A stretch of DNA of 64,000 nt from Bolinopsis microptera (lineage: Eukaryota > Ctenophora > Tentaculata > Lobata > Bolinopsidae). The stretch covers positions 8,922,894-8,986,893 of the forward strand of contig NC_087084.1 of NCBI RefSeq assembly GCF_026151205.1, read 5' to 3'. A program made the translations under genes and the position numbers. Shown piece by piece: positions 1 through 13,115 of this stretch. The notes under the pieces were generated by a model. It saw nothing but the letters and a program-made list of their open reading frames with translations, ran no database searches and was not told the origin of the DNA. Positions within the stretch are counted from its first letter, which is position 1; every line of letters starts with the position of its first letter.

Positions 1-1352
1 ATAAATAGTGTTTACAACACTACTAGTGGGGTTTAAAGAGGTGTTTTAACAGTTTGACCACCCCCTGCCAAGTTGGTATGTCACGTACACTGGTGATGGT
101 ATTATGGCGACAGTGTTATGGTTACTGTAATCATAATTCTCATGGAGTTCACCCCGTGAATGGCAGCTTCGTAGTAATGAGATGACGAACAACAGTAGTT
201 TTAACCGTAGGATCTTTATTGCTGTCTACAAGATAAGATAAGATAAGACAAGGCTCTAGGTAGAAGAAACATCTGTTTGTTAAAATATTGCTATTTTTAA
301 ATATAAAATTCCTCGCCTTTTTGTCGTTGGTATGATCAAATATTTAATAATTCGTGACTGAAAGTAAAGGACAAAATTTATATTTGTTCCCTTACCGTTG
401 GGGTTATGAAATTCGTTATGGAAATATTCTCTTAATCTTAAAATCTGAGAAATTTAAAAGTGGATGACAAGCGCAAACTTGTTAATTCAATCCACAAAAT
501 TTCAACCATAAAAGTGCGAAGTACTCGACATACCTTACGATTTTTTTGCATTTTTCTGCGTTTTGTTATATTCAGAGCGTGAAGAAATCCGTTAAGTACA
601 TTAATTATCATCGCGACTGAACGCAGGAATGCCTTGACCACGATCTCGGAATGTCCTGTTTGTTCTGGCATTTTTTAAAAGGTTTCTATGTCCGAGTTAA
701 TTTTAGGGACCTAAACTTTTCGGTTGTAGTTGAACGTGGTAAGTTTAGGGGCTGTTAACTTTTCGATAAGTTGAAACAGGCAAGTTAATTATTTGCAGAT
801 TATATAATATGACACATGGAACATATTATGGTATAGGAATTTTGCATTCCTGGATAAAAGCTGATAGTGTTCTCATGAATTTCAGTTGAAAAATTAGCAC
901 TTGATTAAAATTACTGTTCAGACAAACATCAGAGGACATATTATGTACTTTCAGTGCTTCTATTATATATAATTCCCTCAATAGGGGATGGGCGGAAAAT
1001 TCTACTCACGGTTGTCACTGAAAAACAGTGATATGAGCACTGCATACCTCGCATTCCTTTAAATCACCGATTAAAAGTTAAACCATAAAAAATAAAAATG
1101 ACAACGACTCGCGGAATTGCAATTTCTTTGCTGGATTTATCGACAAGGTTTTCCTCCACCGAAAAGTCTCACTAGAGAAGTAGAACTAGACGAATTGCAA
1201 CATGTTCCCTCCATTGAATCGAATTATTTGTGCGGTCAATTGGAATTTATAAAAAATGTTCAACAATTCTGGACGTGACTGTCGTGATATACTAGATTGT
1301 ATTAATGTAGAATTAATGAACTTAGTGAATTATTATTGGATCTTCTTTTCAG
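1..1352. other. No recognised gene; probable intron/upstream of hemopexin gene
   Basis: I see no exon here with both splice sites and conserved coding sequence. The first recognised exon of the downstream hemopexin gene begins at 1353 in the middle of a blade. Earlier exons must therefore lie upstream of the window or be hidden here. A short open frame on the minus strand at 438-671 has no recognised motif and is probably chance. Confidence 0.5.
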
Positions 1353-4300
1353 GTGGCCCCGTAACAACTACGTGTACTTCTTCACTTACAACAAATACTA
1401 CAGGTCAGTTATTTAGTCATTAGTCATTCAGTTTATCTGTACACCCTGAAACCCTCCCCCCGGCCCCCCCCCCCCCGGCCCCCTCCCCACCCTCATTTAG
1501 ATTTTACCGCATTTACAGTTTACCTCTGAACTCTGCTAGCTTTTAAGCGTATTCTTCGAAACTACAATTCCTAATTGATAGGAAACAGATATTAGATCAT
1601 ATCACTACAGTGTAGCCACCTATAAATAGGAATATTTTAACTGCCGATGTAAAACCCATGGAAAATTTGTGACAAACAAAAAAGTATCGCGCTCCACCAA
1701 GAGCGTCAAGAACAAAGTTATTTAACTTTTAGAAACGTTTCTACAGAACTACAGGTTTGTTGCAACCTATAGTATCCAAGCCACAAACTCTAATAAGTGG
1801 AATGTGCTCCGTGGTCACTGGTCACGTGGTGTAGTGCCAACTAACACTGCTTACAATTGAAAAGTCTCAACTCTTAGTCCTCCGCAAACCATCACTCCGT
1901 GAGTTGGAGACTCCGTCGATTCTTTCCAGCTCCTTCAATCACTCAGCCGAATGATCAAGAAACTCTCATGTAGCTAAGTCTCGAGCAGAGACAGTTTGTT
2001 TCACACTATCTTAGCTGTTACTGGCTTTCAGATCTAATTCTAGATCATTCGGTGTATCCTGTAAATGAACGATTACTTAGGTTAGAATATTAGAATTGGA
2101 ATACAATATTGAAAAAGCTTTCCGGCTCAATTGTAGGCCAGATAAATCATACCGGTGAGATACAAGATGAAGAATGAACATGGATACTAAGTTTCCTTTT
2201 ATGAACAAAGCGACAATCGACATATTCTTCTAATTTTCACAATATTTTCTCGTCTGGTTAAACCTGATTAATTAAACAGACACAGACATTTCCTATACAC
2301 TACATAGAACAGTGTCTGTTACAGTACCCTCCGCAATACCCGTTACAATACCCTCCGCAGTACCCGTTACAATACCCTCCGTCTAGAAGTCGGTAGTCTG
2401 ATGCTAACGACCTGCGCGGCAATCAATAACCATCACTTTTCTATATCACTTTTCAGTTTCCCGAGCAAAATGTAAGATCTTAAATCTACTTTAGCGTATC
2501 ATGAAACAAGGTATAAGATTGATTTAAAGAATTGTAATTGCAAGTGTGCAGAAGTGCAGGATGTGTGCAGGTTTAATTTTTTACATGAACGCGCGCAATG
2601 TGATACGCTGGAATACAAATGAACACGGAAAATGATCAAGTAACGAAAACACGTAACGGAAAATTATCCTTGATCGAATACAAAGACAAATTCTTTAGAG
2701 TAAACCGTATTATCATTAATTTACCTCATACTGTATTATGAAGGTTTACATAATGCGAGGGAATCTCATGAATATTTGTAGCTAAAGATGGTAAGTGTTT
2801 TTTTATAAGTTATTTTCAAATAGTTCCCGTTACTATTTTTGAATTTATCTCGAATATCTGCAAACCGGGCAGTTTTAAGAGTTCCAATCATCAGGATTTA
2901 TCCGTAACAATGTTCTGAATGTATAAATTGTGTATGAACACGGTGTCTTGTAATGGAGAATATTCTAGTATAGGGCTTAGGATGTTACATTTTGGAAAAT
3001 GTCAAACACAAGGAAATTTCCTTTTATTTTAATATTGCTACAACTTACTTACGAAGAACGGTCTTTAATTTGCTGGTAAGTTTATCAATTGACCACAGAT
3101 TTGCACCAGTACATTTGCATTATAATTTAGTGAAAAACTTCAATCTATATTTTGGTATAATATATTAATGGTGGCAAATAGTGACAACATCACTTCTCAC
3201 AATATGAAAGCAAACTTGGTTTTTATATCTATCACCAGTATAAATAGATATTTTATTAAATATATAGTTTCCGGACTTGAAGTTTCATGACGATTACTAG
3301 CCTTAGGGATAATTTCGAGGAGAATAACATCATCAAAGTTGATCAGGTGCCCTTCCCATTACTTTACCCACAAACATGACATGCAAAGTTAGGGTTAATT
3401 GCAGCAGCTCCTACGCGGTCACCTCATAAAAAGCAACAATTTATCGGTTCCTTAGAACAGGTAATAATTATTATAGACTTCAGCAACGCAGCTAATCGGA
3501 GCGCTGAGCCTTGAACTATACCTCCAGGCTGTAGTTGAGCTACTAGTTCGATAAGTTTCGGATACTTTCCGTTTTTAATGAAGCACAGAATTGTAGATTC
3601 GGTTGAATACATTGACTAAAGGAAATGTTGTACAAGTAGAAATTTATTTACATCAGTTTTTGGAACATTTTCCGTATTATTGTTAGTATATTTTATATTT
3701 TTAACGCACCTGAATAGAAGGATTATGAAAAGGTTATCAGAATAAGAACAAAGACTATCCAGTCGGCCAGTCTCTCTCTCTCAGCTATATTTATCATTTA
3801 GACCATTGATCACATATTCCTTTCAACAATTCACCACTGTCCCTAGAACTCTGTTTTATTAGTGATAGGCAAAGTTCGCATGTTCCCAGCCATTTCTATA
3901 CCCCCTTCTCCTCCAATTTTACGTATGCCCATTGTGGGAAAATTACATTAGTGCAGCATTTCGATCATTTGTAAACCACTTCTTCTCTGTTTTAGGATGC
4001 TGACGTAATATGCTCCCTAATAAGTTCTTTCTAACCGTATTTTTAAATTATTCAGCTCTTTACAAATCTTTAACAGACCTCAACTAACCCTCTTATAACT
4101 CTTCCCTCTGACCCTCTTCGAGCTCTTACCAAAAACCTATCTAGCCAATACTCCCTTTGAAAACATCTGCAGTATCAAGAGGATTTTAATAATACCACGA
4201 GTCACGACTCTATCTCATCTATCCACTATTTAGTTATAGGTAAAGACAGCAACTCTCTGTGTGATATTACGAAGATTATGTTTTATATATTTTTGTTAAC

Positions 4301-7233
4301 ACTGCGACTCTCAGGTATAACTCTGCTATAGGTACGATGGACCCTGGGTACCCTCAACCGCTGTACTTATGGCAGGTAAGCAGCCAATCATGCAGCAGCA
4401 TTTCAAACTTTCGAACAATCATAGCGAGGTTTCACAAACCATCCAATCACAGTGAACTTAATTTTGTCATGTTTTCCCGTTTGTAATACTGTGTCATAAC
4501 GTTCATCTTCCAAACCGATTAACCACGTGTCACTGGTCACGTGTCTCTGGTCACGTGTCACGTGTCACGTGTCACGTGTCACTAGTCACGTGGATTAAGT
4601 CACGACTACTGAGTACTGATTGTATTGCTTGGGATGAGCTAAATTTAAGGTGCCATGAGTTTGATGAATATGCTTCGCATATGCGCATTTTTATTGTGAT
4701 TCCGTGACAAAACATAAGGCTCCCTCACGAAATGTCTGACACCCTGAGTGCACCTGGTCACTGAGCTATTCATAGCAGCCAATCGCAATGCTGTATTTGT
4801 GTCATGTGGCTCTCTTTAGCCAGTTACAAGCGAGAATCCTCAGAATCAGTCGATTTTTTTTCAAGCTTCAATTTACAAGTCCCCGCCCTTGCAACATATA
4901 TTGGATATTCGCGACATAACTTCTACTAACATTTCCTGAATTCTTTTGTTAGGAATATGAAGTATTTTAATATTTAGAATGCCATAACCGATAACAGCTC
5001 GGGTTAAATTTTGCAGGTGTAAATATTTGGTGCTTCACGGCAATTTTGGGAATTGGTTAAATTATTCTTTGCACTCAAACATCAAACCGTATCATGAGTC
5101 CATGACACTATTCCATTTGGGACAAATTGATGGACGTCCATTCGACGGAAATAGGAATCCTAAAACATTTGAATCTCAAAACCATGGGGTAACAAATTTT
5201 CGCCTTCGATTCTTCTATTTTGAAATAAACTAGTCAATATAACATGTCAACAGTTGCAACCTGGGGATACATATCATGGAAGTGTAATGGTACATGTTAC
5301 ATGTACGGGTTTTAACTATTGGAAATTGAAATGTTGCTTGGTTGGTGGCGGGGGTGAGAGTGTACTTCAGATACTGTGACTTTTTATTGCTTTTCAAACA
5401 AAGTTACAACGAATACTTCATGTAGTGCATCCTGGGTTTGGACAGGATATGCCCGTTTAAAAGATTTCCATCACGTTACATTACATAATTCTCAATAAAT
5501 GTAATAAATCTGTAGTGTTGTAATTAGTTTATGTATTGAAGGAAGGGGTTTAAGGAAGGGGTTTTAATTAAGGAAGAGGGTTTGAAATTACTTCCTGGCT
5601 GTTTGATTGGAGAAAATTTCTTATTTTTCTAAAATTAACTGAAATCGTAGATACTAAGTAAATTTAATCACCTTCACCTATTACCATATATATCATCTCA
5701 AAACATGCTATAAAGTAGAGCTTAAAGTTTAAAGTAAATTTATCTGAAAATTAGCAAACATGATTAGCTTATTTTTCATATTCTTCTCAGTTGCTCTTAA
5801 CGATATCAATCTATTTTAGTAATATCATTACATTTTTAAAACTTTAAAAACGGACTAACTGAGCAAGTCCAAAATATTCCCGTATTTTAGCATTATTAGC
5901 ACCTTTCTGCAGGGAGTACCTACCAACTTTGACGGTGCCATGACCAGCATGGATGGCGGATACACATTCTTCTTCATCTACCACGTAAGTGAAACGTGTG
6001 ATTTATAGATGTGTCCTAATTTGGTATTTCTCCGTGATTCATGACCGATGTTTCTGGTCGTGTGTATGACGTCAATGCTTCACCGATAATTATTGAAAGT
6101 TCGCACTTCGCACCTCAACGCCGAGAATATTCTGTTGATTACGTTTATAAGAGCAGTGCTTTATAACATTACATTTACTTAAATCAAATCATTTCATTCC
6201 GAGTTTCGTCATAAGGTTAAACTCAATTTCCTATCATTTTTCTGGGTTCAGTTTCACGCAATACGTTTTACAGTCACACAATCGTAACCTGGTAAAACAT
6301 TTTTGGAACGCGCGGAGATTATCTTGCAGCTCAAAACGTCTTAAAGACATTCAGCTTAGCGATTTGCGCGCACCACGCGCTACATGGGAAAATTTTCATT
6401 GACCGTTCTGAATTTTGATACTGACTTTATATTTTTCAGTACTACTTCCCCTTCAACAACCGCAAAGCGAAAGTAGAGACAGATCAAGTTCAGGAGATCA
6501 AATACTCTTTCTTCTTGTGCGAGGAAGAAGTCGCTGATGACGAGAATAGAGCGAGGTATAGTTGGAACTTTTACGGTACTCGATCCCCACCATAATTGTG
6601 ATTGATCGAATTATCGACACTTTATGAATGATTCACTAATTGAAATCGTAAATTCTGCAACTTGAGCCTTACATTTATATCGATATCATTACAGGTTCCT
6701 GAGAAATACCACTTCTGATCTCGACGACAAAGTGAATGATGAAAATTGGAACCGATTCAAAGATCTAGAAATAGATCTTATCGGTGAGTTGGAACACAAA
6801 TTTATAATGCCTATTGTTCAGTTATTTAGGGGTGAGACGAATCAAGAATCAATGGTCAACCATCCTGATCTAACTTCCGATTTTAATTTAAACGTTACAG
6901 TAGATCATTGAATTTTGATACGACTGAATCGTGCTCCGATAAGCTGTAAGCAAAGTCACTTACAAATTTGGTAGTAGGAGACCGTTCACTGTGTATTTCT
7001 TCGAACATTGCACAAAAATCCCCGGATAAAAAGTCAAAAGAAAATGATAGTAATCGTTTATAAACTATGAATAAATTAACAACAAATTGATGTTGAACAA
7101 GTTAAACTATGTTGAACAAGTTGAACTAAACAAATCCTCTCCAGGTGTCAGCCGTGGTTACTCCACTCTTCAGGAGGCCCTTTCCTGGAACTTACTCCTG
7201 ACCATCAGTTTATACTTGTGTCTCCTTCGATAG
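1353..7233 (+). CDS. 3' part of a matrix-metalloprotease-like hemopexin-domain protein with GPI-like tail
   Basis: Six exons join in frame: 1353-1403, 4315-4375, 5913-5984, 6440-6555, 6695-6783 and 7145-7233 (TAG stop at 7231). Each has an AG acceptor, and each of the first five has a GT donor. Exon one reads a blade ending in YVYFFTYNKYYR. Exon two continues to MDPGYPQPLYLWQ, and exon three starts GVPTNFDGAMTSMDGGYTFF. This is the typical order of hemopexin repeats in matrix metalloproteases. The last blade closes with FFLCEEE, the position of the conserved disulfide cysteine. About 30 polar residues follow, then the C-terminus WNLLLTISLYLCLLR, a short hydrophobic tail after small residues. 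That suggests GPI anchoring, as known for some membrane-type MMPs. The catalytic domain is not in the window, so a protease is inferred only from the hemopexin homology; a non-enzymatic hemopexin protein is possible. Confidence 0.8.
1404..4314 (+). other. Large intron of the hemopexin gene
   Basis: No coding exon was recognised. It contains a C-rich low-complexity tract (about 1450-1492) and three copies of a ~20-bp unit at about 2330-2385 built around TACAATACCCTCCG. A CT-rich stretch lies near 3770. Confidence 0.5.
4510..4600. repeat. CACGTG-rich tandem motif array
   Basis: Seven or so repeats of GTCACGTGTCA-like sequence lie within the second intron of the hemopexin gene. CACGTG is a palindromic E-box core. 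The array may be a simple repeat rather than a regulator. Confidence 0.5.
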
Positions 7234-7392
7234 CTTCTACTTTAGGATTAGAGTTTCTTTCTCGCTTTGTTGCCATAGCGTGCGCTTGAGGCTGGATTAG
7301 ATTTCTGAAGAGAATTTCACCCCCGAACTGAAATTTAGTCCCGTTAATTTATTGAAAATAGCAAGATGAGCGTAGAAAGTGTTGGACATTCT

Positions 7393-7394
<2 letters not shown>

Positions 7395-7437
<43 letters not shown>
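7395..7437. repeat. (TG)n microsatellite
   Basis: About 21 consecutive TG dinucleotides lie roughly 160 bp after the hemopexin gene stop codon, probably in its 3' UTR or just beyond. Confidence 0.95.
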
Positions 7438-7438
<1 letters not shown>

Positions 7439-7479
7439 CTGACTCTGATAGGATCACAGAGTTCATCAGTCTTGTCCAA

Positions 7480-8744
7480 GATTGTGTTTCTTAATTTTAT
7501 GATTTGTCTTTATTTGTCCTATGTCGTGGGTGAATTTGTCCTTTGGGCTAGATTTCTTGAAACTTTGAGATATTTTGAAAGAAGAAGAAAATACAAGAAA
7601 CTTAGGGTGCAATCATGCTCTGTAAGTTTACACCTTAGATAGAACAGTTCAACAATTAATAGTTGAAACTCGATAAATTATAATAATGTAATTTATGTTT
7701 ACTTGAATATTTGAAGAACCGGCTGTGGTTTAAATTATTTGACTTTTCATTTTTCATATACCCGTTGATATGGATTCGAATATATTATTTTCAAAACCCC
7801 TGTTGGTCGACCCTTTTTTCATGTATCTTATCAGTTTGCCTTTCGACAATGTTGATATTTGCCGATTGAGTATATATATAATACACCATGCCACATATCC
7901 AAATCCGGAAGGATTTCCTAGCAAACTAAAACATTTTCGTACATCAAGAAGTAAAAAACATTTTTCATAACAAGGGGTGCCTATTTGTTTCATGGTAACA
8001 GTCAATCGAGAGATTTTCTAGTCGAAACTTTTTGTTTATGTTATCGAGATTGAAATCAGAGCGTAGTCTACTTTACAGATTTACTAATGATTGATCGTTG
8101 AAAATCGCAAATCAGCCGAAATAAAGATTGAACCATATGAAAATAATAATCGTGACCGAGAGTGCACGCAGGAATAATAAGAATATGTATTAAATTATTA
8201 TTTTTAGCTCTGAAAAGTTTATTTTTATTTCATGTAAAAGTTATCAAAACCCGATTTTAACTAAAATTAATTTACGACATTGTAAATATTGTAAACTTTT
8301 TGTAACTGTGTGTTTGTTTGTTACTTTTTCTTTATTTCTGCTCGAAGCACAACACTGTTTTTCATCATCCACAAAAGTTCGTCCACAAAAGAATAGCAGA
8401 AATATTGAATATCTTGCGAGACTCTTATGTCTTACTTTGTGAAATTTTGTAAAATCTCGTAAAATGAGGCAGAAATATCGAGAGCGTGTATTCTATGTTT
8501 CGTAAAAGTCTTAATTCGAATTTCAATTGAAATACAAGTTTGTCTGTTCACTTTTTTAGCGTCTGTACACTACAACCAACTTGGTTTTCCGAAGCATCAA
8601 GATGATACTATAAGTGTTTCAAAAAGTAGAGAGAAAATTTATCTTGTGGTAATATATAAAATGCTGATGCCGAACAATATTACTATTACGGCAGAAAAGC
8701 TTCTATTCAAAATTTTTCCAAAATGTTTCGCTCTATTCTGAATA
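7480..8744. other. Intergenic, nothing recognised
   Basis: AT-rich sequence without conserved coding content. An AATAAA hexamer near 8118 could serve the upstream plus-strand gene, but that is only a guess. Confidence 0.4.
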
Positions 8745-9206
8745 TTTTCCGTTCATCAATAGTTTTCTTTGATAATCTAGTTTTCAGTACCTCACTCGTG
8801 TCTTTTGCCATCCATGATCCACTGTGAACCAATTAATTGGTCATTAAGGAAAAATTCAGTTAAAACATCGAGATTCGGTTCGCGTAATTTTCCTTTCGTC
8901 AATGTTTACTCCGGATATTCAGCTTCCAGTACCTCGATGGTAACTTCTGTCATTCACACTGACATTACTGGTTGGTCACTGGTCAAAAATTCAGTCAAAC
9001 CTATTGAAATTAGGTCAAGAAAACGTCATTAAAACTTCTCTTCAATACTCTTCCAATATTTGTACTTCTATTCTGAAATCTGAAGATTTTCCGTTTATCC
9101 AAGTTTTCTTTGGTAATCCAACTTTCAGTGCCTCAATCGTGTCTTGTGTTATCCACAGTGAAATGAACTCATTCATTGATCATTGAAGAAAAAGTCAGTC
9201 AAAACA
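8745..9206 (+). repeat. Three diverged copies of a ~120-bp unit
   Basis: Units near 8745-8870, 8888-9000 and 9088-9206 share the order TTTTCCGTT..., TTTTCTTTG, TCAGTACCTC and a closing AAATTCAGTCAAAAC. They differ at many positions, and the third is preceded by an extra ~80 bp. This looks like an old tandem array. Short open frames across it carry no recognised domain. Confidence 0.6.
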
Positions 9207-9291
9207 TACAGGGTGGGCCAAACGTCAGTGGACATACGTTGGCCTTAATAGCTCAGTCACTGAGTGCCCAATTGAAATAATTCTTTCTGGT

Positions 9292-9500
9292 ATGACTTAC
9301 TACCACCACTGGTTCGAGGGATTTGTCTGCATGACCAGATTGAAGAAACTGGATAATCATCTCTTGCTTAAGACACCAAAATATAAAAAGTCTAAAGTTG
9401 ATGACAGACGTTTCGCAAGCCATGCACCGGTTGCATGGAACTCTCTTCTGATACTAACTGTTTCAAGCGAATGTTGAAGAACCATTTTCATAATCAGTTT
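9292..9500 (+). pseudogene. LINE reverse-transcriptase C-terminal fragment
   Basis: The frame reads DNHLLLKTPKYKKS then DDRRFASHAPVAWNSLL. This matches the conserved region near the C-terminus of CR1/Jockey-type LINE ORF2, where R-F-x2-x-AP-x2-WN-x-LP is common. The frame breaks soon after and the rest of the element is absent, so this is a decayed 3' fragment. Confidence 0.6.
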
Positions 9501-9879
9501 TGATGTATTTTCTTTTGCCTTCGCCTTATAATGGGTCATACTTTTGTTCACATTTACACACTTCCTCGCATTACTCACAGTCAACCGCTCTAACATGGTT
9601 AACCACCTTCCTTGTGTTGTTGGTTAACCATTTGAGCGGGATATAAACACCTCATTTCATTTCAAATACATATTATGTTGTATTTTAGATCTTAATTTCA
9701 TGTCATTTGTATATTGTATCTCCACAATCTTTTACTTTTTATTGTTCATGTTTATCATTATTATGCCATTCAATTTCATATAAACTTAAAGCGCTGGTTA
9801 TGTGTAACTATAAATTAAATAAATGTTATTAATGAGAAAAGTAAATAATCGTTTACAAAAAGATTTCGGTTTTATTAAC

Positions 9880-10610
9880 AGGAACCAGTTTGTATCAATT
9901 GGATCCTCTGAATCCTCAGCCAACCCCATTATTTACGGTTTTTATAATCTACATAAAGTTAAACGATCTTCCTCAAATATCAGAAATAGCTAATTTCATC
10001 ATGTACGCAGATGATGCAAACATTTTCCTAACAGGAGAAAATATAAACGAGGTTTATGATAAGCTAAAAATTCTTAGCGAAGTCTTAGTTAAAAATAAAT
10101 GGGTAGATAACAACGGTTTAGCTCTAAACCTTTAAAAAACGAATTATATGATCTTTTCTCGGCAAAGAAACCTCATTTATCGCGATGTAGTAATTTCTGC
10201 CTTCTGGTGTCACAATCGCGATCGAAAGAAAAACAGAAGCCCGTTTTTTAGGAGTTATAATAGATAACAAGCTGAACTGGTCGCAACATATTTCTGCCAT
10301 GAAAATGAAAATGGCCAGATACATTCAACATTGGAGTGTTTTTTTCAACATGTACAAACTTTTAAAATATTTCCTCTGTAAGTACGTTTACAAATATATC
10401 ACAGCTTTGTGCAGTCTCACCTTAATTACTGCTCCCTCGTCTGGAGTTTTGCTGCCAAGTCCCATATAGAAACACTGTTTGTAAAACAAAAAATGGGTCT
10501 TAGAGCAATACTACCAGTAGCGCGGCTCAGCCCTGTATCGTACAAACTCTACACCATAGTGAAACGACCGTGGGGGTCACGACGTGATATAAATACAATA
10601 TAATGGGACT
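9880..10610 (+). pseudogene. Decayed LINE reverse-transcriptase fragment
   Basis: One frame at 9890-10135 contains NDLPQISEIANFIMYADDAN, which carries the YADD catalytic motif of reverse transcriptase. The following conserved blocks appear in other frames, including SHLNYCSLVW at about 10412, so several frameshifts separate them. The type is Jockey/CR1-like. Endonuclease and N-terminal reverse-transcriptase parts are missing. The 3' sequence GAAACGACCGTGGGGGTCAC near 10560 recurs at about 50563. Confidence 0.65.
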
Positions 10611-10808
10611 AAGGAAATCAGAGCGCAACATCAACCGTAATGCTGATAATAACTATGTCTCAATACCATAAGCACGCCATCACAGAATCAATTTCACTGC
10701 ATACCATTTCAGTTACACTGCCATCAATTCGCCAGCAAATACGGCATGATGCTATGCGACTGATAACAGTCGTTAAATTTAAAATTTTGGAATAGCTAGC
10801 TAGCCGTA

Positions 10809-13095
10809 CTGCCGTTCCCTGAGAAAACGCATAAAGTCACATCGATGTCGTTTTGAAAAAATGGGACAAACGTGTTCGTCGGTTTTTAGGTAATTTTACT
10901 TGCATAATAGGGGTTAATTTTGACATTTGTGCGTGAATAAATTATTGTCATATGTCCTAAACATGCTTAAAAGCATAAATTCACCAACACTGATCTATAA
11001 AAACCATTTTTTCTCCAGAATAGCTAAACTATTTTCCCATCCGCATTGGACTTAATGCCTTTTTTGAGGGAATTGCGGACTTACTGCCTTTTATCAGGAT
11101 TTCAACCGATTCCTCTCTAGAAAGGCAGTAAGTCCATTTTTCCTCAGATAAAGTCAACACAAAAAATACAACATTTCTATATTTTTGATCATATCCTTGC
11201 AATATAATTATGTCAATGTGGGCCTCCTATGCATTGCAAGTGTGTAATATTGACGAAAAATAGATAATTTCTCGCTCAAAATGCCTATAAGTTATAATTT
11301 CTTAAATATCGAACATTTTGGAATAATTTTTACAGCATCGTATTCAGCTCCAAATTTTTCAAAAGATGTTTCAATAATTCACACAAGGGGGGACCCTTGT
11401 GTTCAGGTTTAAAAATTTTTAAAATAACATTTCTTTAAATTTTGAAATATTAGTACCAAAATGTTTTGCTTGCTGAGCTGATTACGACCACATAAAAATT
11501 GTTTCGATATAACTAAAACTGTGAAAGTTGTAGGCCAAAAACTATGAAAACTGCAAATAAAGTCTGGACTTAATGCCTTTTCTCAGGGAAGGTTTTGGGA
11601 TAACGAGCTAAATATTGACGGTTTGTGTGACTTACTGCCTTTCGTGACAGCTAAAACAGTATTTCATAACTTGATTTATGGACACGTTCATTTGAGTTTG
11701 AGGATATTGGTAAACAAAAATAATAGCGTTTTCGACGATAGTGGCTTAGCCTTAATTTTGACATCTATTCACCTAGCACGTGCAGAAGTTCTGAACATTA
11801 GCCACGTAACCCATACTCCCATATGCACCGCTCAGAAAGAAAATCTATTGTTGTTAGGCACTATAATGTTTCAAATGTCACATTTTGTGTGACTTAGTTA
11901 ACTGCAGTTGTTTAATTATCATTCCTTGGTCTGAAATATAGTAAATTAAATGTGACAAAATTAACTTTCCCTGCCCCAACAATATCAAGATAGTGCACGT
12001 TTAAATTGGCATAGGATGCTTTATTACAGGTATATTAATCGATCCGAACTACGAAAAATATTTTTTAATCTGATGACGATTACCTAACTCTTATAATAAC
12101 TGATGTGACAAAGCAAAGTAAACATGTCTTGCCCCTATTTTGAAGAACTATACCTCTATTAGAATAATATGTAACTTAATCATCAACAAATTTTTGATAA
12201 ACTAGTTATTTTGCCAGCAAGGAGCTAACAGAGTTATAATGATTTTTTTGTGACGAAATTACCCTATTTTTGACCATGTTGTGGTAGTTTAATTGTGACA
12301 CTGTTAACAAATTACCACCTGATAATGATTCATGTGACTGGTGCATGGTACTAGCAGTGTTGTTTGATCCATAGTACGTAATATATAAGGGGTTTAAGCT
12401 GGTATATCATTATTTGTTCAATTTCACACATGTTCAGATATCATCAAGATAATGTGACAAATTAAACTTGGTTGTGCCTTCTGTGTTTTAATTCCTTACG
12501 ACTATATGATATAATAACAATTCCCAGCACTTTCAGGCCATCAAATAAACCTACACTACTCAGCATTGCTTATCAGGGTGCCCTAAACATTCATCACATA
12601 TTTTCTTTGTGTGTGACAGAGTAAACCTGAGTTTACTCGAAAAAAGTCGTCAAATATGTAGGTAATGGTCATATGTACCCATCCAATCAACTGGACACTC
12701 AAAAATTTGGTCAAAAACGGCAGCAAGGGGTCCATGTTTACTCCGTCACATGTTTAATGTTTATAGTGTGACAATGTAACTATTTCCGTGCCGGCCGTAT
12801 TTAAGCGATATCTTATCACCTGATTAAGATATCGTTATGTGACAAAGTTAGCCTAGAGGATGAAACGATTATCCTAACCATCAAGGGTTTATGTAATTGC
12901 ATAGTGTGACAAAGTCAACTACACTGTGCCTTTTAATAGGGTCACTTATATTTACCAATATCCTCAAACTCAAATGAACGTGTCCATATAGCTTAAGTTG
13001 TAGAGAATCTTCTCCTGAAAATGTTGGTACCAATATCTCAAAATTTCGAAAAAATATGGACTTAATCATTAATGCGTTTTCTCAGGGAACGGCAG
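10809..13095. mobile_element. Non-autonomous DNA transposon with inverted ends (2.29 kb)
   Basis: The ends are inverted copies of CTGCCGTTCCCTGAGAAAAC at 10809 and 13095. CGTA is present immediately outside both ends, a candidate 4-bp target duplication. The end motif recurs inside in both orientations as GGACTTAATGCCTTTT...TCAGGGA near 11048, 11083, 11565 and 11628. A second inverted pair lies at about 11686-11714 and 12951-12984. Short blocks around GTGTGACAAAGT recur between 12100 and 12920. No transposase was recognised; the 89-residue frame at 11623 has no known motif. The superfamily is uncertain. Confidence 0.65.
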
Positions 13096-13115
13096 CGTAG
13101 CTACTAGCTATGCGC

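Noticed and set aside
7297-7642. Open frames on both strands across the TG repeat (HTHTHT and VCVCVC peptides).
   Set aside because: They arise from the dinucleotide microsatellite and have no other conserved sequence.
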